NCBI RefSeq assembly: GCF_021531075.1
Contig: NZ_JADYTJ010000006.1
Coordinates: 35,723-99,722 of the forward strand
Direction: 5' to 3'
DNA length: 64,000 nt
Source of the DNA: Bacteroides caecigallinarum
Lineage (GTDB): Bacteria > Bacteroidota > Bacteroidia > Bacteroidales > Bacteroidaceae
Made by a program: the position numbers and the translations under genes. Below the pieces are notes generated by a model, which was not told where the DNA came from, ran no database searches, and saw nothing but the letters and a program-made list of their open reading frames with translations. Of this stretch, positions 61,485-64,000 are shown in pieces (within the stretch, counting starts at the first letter, position 1; each line of letters begins with the position of its first letter).

Positions 61485-63269
61485 ATGGAAAACTTAAAGA
61501 ACATTGCTCCTATTGAAGATTTCAACTGGGATGCGTATGAAAGTGGTGACACACTAACAAATGTAAGCAAGGAAGAACTTGAAAAAGCTTACGACAGTAC
61601 TCTTAACAAAGTAAATGACCGTGAGGTTGTTGATGGTACTGTAATCGCAATGAACAAACGCGAAGTTGTAGTTAACATTGGCTACAAATCAGACGGTATC
61701 ATTCCTTTGAATGAATTCCGTTACAACCCAGACCTGAAAGTAGGTGATACTGTAGAAGTATATATCGAAAATCAGGAGGACAAAAAAGGTCAGTTGATCT
61801 TGTCTCACAAGAAAGCACGTGCTACTCGTTCTTGGGATCGTGTTAACGCTGCTCTTGAAAACGAAGAAATCATTAAGGGTTACGTTAAGTGCCGCACTAA
61901 GGGTGGTATGATTGTTGACGTATTCGGAATCGAAGCATTCTTGCCAGGTTCTCAGATCGACGTTAAGCCTATCCGCGACTATGACGTATTCGTAGGTAAG
62001 ACTATGGAATTCAAAGTTGTTAAGATCAACCAGGAATTCAAGAACGTAGTTGTATCTCACAAAGCTCTTATCGAAGCTGAACTTGAACAGCAGAAGAAAG
62101 AAATCATAGGTAAACTTGAAAAAGGTCAGGTACTTGAAGGTACTGTTAAAAATATCACATCTTACGGTGTATTCATCGACTTGGGTGGCGTAGATGGTTT
62201 GATCCACATCACAGACTTGTCTTGGGGCCGTGTAAGCGATCCACGCGAGGTTGTTTCTTTGGATCAGAAGTTGAACGTTGTTATCCTTGACTTCGATGAT
62301 GACAAGAAACGTATCGCTCTTGGTTTGAAACAGCTTACTCCACATCCATGGGATGCTCTTGATCCAAACTTGAAAGTTGGTGATCACGTTAAGGGTAAAG
62401 TAGTTGTTATGGCTGACTACGGAGCATTCATCGAAATCGCTCCAGGTGTAGAAGGTTTGATCCACGTTTCTGAAATGTCTTGGTCACAGCACTTGCGTTC
62501 AGCTCAGGACTTCATGAAGGTAGGTGACGAAGTAGAAGCTGTTATCTTGACTCTTGACCGCGAAGAACGTAAGATGTCACTTGGTATCAAGCAGTTGAAA
62601 GCTGATCCATGGGAAAACATCGAAGAAAAATATGCTGTAGGTACTAAGCACATCGCAAAAGTACGTAACTTCACTAACTTCGGTGTATTCGTAGAAATCG
62701 AAGAAGGTGTTGACGGATTGATCCACATCTCTGACCTTTCTTGGACTAAGAAAATCAAACACCCATCAGAATTCACTCAGATTGGTGCTGAAATCGAAGT
62801 TCAGGTATTGGAAATCGACAAAGAAAACCGCCGCTTGAGCCTTGGTCACAAGCAGTTGGAAGAAAATCCATGGGATGTATTCGAAACTGTATTCACTGTA
62901 GGTTCTATCCACGAAGGTACAATCATCGAACTTTTGGACAAAGGTGCAGTAGTTTCATTGCCTTACGGCGTTGAAGGTTTCGCTACTCCAAAACACCTTG
63001 TAAAAGAAGACGGTTCTCAGGCTCAGCTTGACGAAAAACTTCCATTCAAGGTTATCGAATTCAACAAGGAAGCTAAGCGTATCATCTTGTCACACAGCCG
63101 TGTATTCGAAGACGCTGCTAAGGCTGAAGAAAAGGCAGAAAAGAAAGCTGCAAAGAAATCATCTAAGAAAGAAGAAGCTCCAATGATTCAGAATCAGGCT
63201 GCTTCTACAACTCTTGGTGACATCGATGCTCTTGCTGCATTGAAAGAACAGTTGGAAGGTAAGAAATAA
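61485..63269 (+). CDS. rpsA: 30S ribosomal protein S1
   Basis: S1 binds mRNA at the 30S subunit and helps start translation. The 594-residue product contains six S1 (OB-fold) repeats, recognisable by recurring lines such as GVFIDLGGVDGLIHITDLSW and GAFIEIAPGVEGLIHVSEMSW, at about 45-110, 130-195, 212-280, 297-367, 384-454 and 470-540. A lysine/alanine-rich tail follows. Codon use is strongly biased (GGT, GTT, AAC, CGT), as expected for very high expression, and differs from the neighbours. It has its own promoter and terminator. Confidence 0.97.
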   Translation: MENLKNIAPIEDFNWDAYESGDTLTNVSKEELEKAYDSTLNKVNDREVVDGTVIAMNKREVVVNIGYKSDGIIPLNEFRYNPDLKVGDTVEVYIENQEDKKGQLILSHKKARATRSWDRVNAALENEEIIKGYVKCRTKGGMIVDVFGIEAFLPGSQIDVKPIRDYDVFVGKTMEFKVVKINQEFKNVVVSHKALIEAELEQQKKEIIGKLEKGQVLEGTVKNITSYGVFIDLGGVDGLIHITDLSWGRVSDPREVVSLDQKLNVVILDFDDDKKRIALGLKQLTPHPWDALDPNLKVGDHVKGKVVVMADYGAFIEIAPGVEGLIHVSEMSWSQHLRSAQDFMKVGDEVEAVILTLDREERKMSLGIKQLKADPWENIEEKYAVGTKHIAKVRNFTNFGVFVEIEEGVDGLIHISDLSWTKKIKHPSEFTQIGAEIEVQVLEIDKENRRLSLGHKQLEENPWDVFETVFTVGSIHEGTIIELLDKGAVVSLPYGVEGFATPKHLVKEDGSQAQLDEKLPFKVIEFNKEAKRIILSHSRVFEDAAKAEEKAEKKAAKKSSKKEEAPMIQNQAASTTLGDIDALAALKEQLEGKK

Positions 63270-63294
63270 TTCATACCTCTTACGATAAAGATTT

Positions 63295-63334
63295 TAAGGC
63301 TGAACCCCGAAAGGGATTCGGCCTTAATTTTATA
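63295..63334. terminator. Terminator of rpsA, shared with the convergent Lrp gene
   Basis: TAAGGCTGAACCCC and GGGATTCGGCCTTA form a long stem closed by a GAAA-type loop, followed by ATTTTAT. It abuts the stop codon of the convergent regulator gene. Confidence 0.85.
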
Positions 63335-63800
63335 TATGTATTCCATAATCGTGCTTTATCACATCCATAACGAACACACTCTCCAATGATGCAAGGGTAT
63401 CTATCCTGCCAAGTACATTCAGTATAAATCCCTGGTAATATTTCATATCAGGAGCATGTATCTTCAGAAGATAATCAAAACTGCCTGAAATATTATAACA
63501 TTCCGTCACTTCAGGAATCTCCGCTATAATATTGGAAAAGCTACGGGCTATATCATAATTGAGATGCTGCATCTTTACCTTACAGAAGACAATAAAACCC
63601 TGATTAAGTTTCTCTGCATCAAGCACCGCAATATATTTCTTGATGTACCCGCCTGCTTCCAGACGTTTCAAACGTTCAAAAACAGGAGTTGATGACAGAC
63701 TCACCTTGGCGGCAAGTTCTTTGGTTGTCAATCGTGCATTCTCCTGCAAAGTACGAAGTATCTGCAAATCTACCTTATCTAATTTCTCTACATTACTCAT
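63330..63800 (-). CDS. Lrp/AsnC-family transcriptional regulator
   Basis: The 156-residue product has an N-terminal winged helix (LDKVDLQILRTLQENARLTT, STPVFERLKRLEAGGYI) and a C-terminal RAM/AsnC effector domain (about 65-150, with CYNISGSFDYLLKIHAPD). Such proteins bind amino acids and form octamers on DNA. It is transcribed alone; the target genes are not evident, although the ilv operon in this window is a natural candidate class. Confidence 0.92.
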   Translation of the reverse strand: MSNVEKLDKVDLQILRTLQENARLTTKELAAKVSLSSTPVFERLKRLEAGGYIKKYIAVLDAEKLNQGFIVFCKVKMQHLNYDIARSFSNIIAEIPEVTECYNISGSFDYLLKIHAPDMKYYQGFILNVLGRIDTLASLESVFVMDVIKHDYGIHI

Positions 63801-63960
63801 AAGATAAATATTCTGTTTTATTCAATTTTTGGCACTAAAATAAGAATTAAATCACAGAAAACAGATATATTATTATTACTGTCCGCTAAAGACGTGAATT
63901 CCCTCCCAACTTGCTGAAATAGATAAGTTGGGAGTTATTTTCATATCAGACAAGCCCCTC
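63801..63960. other. Right-hand intergenic region
   Basis: This AT-rich gap upstream of the Lrp gene has no clear -7 box. It contains a perfect 10-bp inverted repeat, CTCCCAACTT (63903-63912) and AAGTTGGGAG (63925-63934), followed by TTATTTT on the plus strand, so it can act as a terminator. CTGTCCGCTAAAG at 63880-63892 looks like the abrupt start of a different sequence type and may mark the end of a mobile element. Confidence 0.4.
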
Positions 63961-63999
63961 TTATGAGCTTATTACCTCCTTAGGTGGTGGTTCTGCTGC
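63961..63999 (-). CDS. Possible 3' end of a gene running off the right edge
   Basis: On the minus strand one frame reads AAEPPPKEVISS and then TAA at 63963-63961. Only 12 residues are visible, so it could be chance. If real, the gene ends here and the hairpin at 63903-63934 follows it. Confidence 0.25.
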   Translation of the reverse strand, partial: AAEPPPKEVISS

Positions 64000-64000
64000 C

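Overview
This window looks like a chromosomal segment of a gut Bacteroidales bacterium (Bacteroides, Phocaeicola or a close relative). Reasons: many promoters fit the Bacteroidetes form, TTG, then 19-20 bases, then TAnnTTTG, with AT-rich leaders and no obvious Shine-Dalgarno sites. Several lipoproteins carry acidic residues after the lipobox cysteine, as in Bacteroidetes surface-export signals. Families largely confined to this phylum (DUF4836, DUF4252) are present. No rRNA, tRNA, CRISPR array, prophage or intact insertion sequence was seen.

Layout. 1-7.8 kb: late cobalamin synthesis, as cobT-cobS-cobC (+) meeting cbiA-adenosyltransferase-cobQ-cobD-cbiB (-); the 3' ends of cobC and cbiB overlap. 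8.1-9.6 kb: DUF4836 lipoprotein. 9.7-12.9 kb: an N-degron module, clpS-clpA-aat. 13.2-20.5 kb: a serine hydrolase, then the AddA/AddB-type double-strand-break repair nuclease pair, followed by a candidate structured small RNA. 20.8-22.0 kb: small lipoprotein and nitroreductase.

22.0-33.0 kb is the most distinctive region. Three tandem paralogous surface-type lipoproteins, a fourth unrelated lipoprotein and an outer-membrane barrel form a probable minus-strand operon of visibly higher GC. It is divergent from a two-component pair: a periplasmic-propeller LytS-type kinase and a LytTR response regulator. The shared intergenic region has a good promoter in each direction and three direct copies of ACAYGAAC at exactly 21-bp spacing, a plausible LytTR operator. 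A 69-bp remnant of the fourth lipoprotein gene between the paralogs records how the array arose by tandem duplication.

33.1-39.4 kb: branched-chain amino-acid operon ilvD-ilvB-ilvN-acyl-ACP thioesterase-ilvC (-). It is headed by a 31-residue Ile/Leu/Val-rich leader peptide with a terminator and a pairing-competent antiterminator, that is, transcription attenuation. 39.5-40.8 kb: a four-unit 22-bp repeat array, a potassium-channel pseudogene with an internal deletion, and a short-chain dehydrogenase. 40.9-44.5 kb: SWIM-SNF2 helicase. 44.5-49.2 kb: small genes including a nucleotidyltransferase, a PH-domain membrane protein, a four-domain TfoX/HhH/DUF3795/GNAT fusion, two more GNATs and an HXXEE membrane protein. 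49.3-52.2 kb: cyclophilin-like lipoprotein, AraC regulator, and a YczE-like membrane/cytidylate-kinase-like fusion. 52.2-54.2 kb: DUF4252-ECF sigma-anti-sigma-DUF4252 operon. 54.4-61.3 kb: SlyD-like FKBP, M16 peptidase, histidine acid phosphatase, BadF-type kinase, SIMPL protein. 61.5-63.8 kb: ribosomal protein S1 (rpsA) and an Lrp/AsnC regulator; the last 200 bp may hold the end of another element.

Longer predicted frames were trimmed to the start given in each entry where a promoter, a signal peptide or family conservation argued for it. All family calls are by reading motifs; no search was run.
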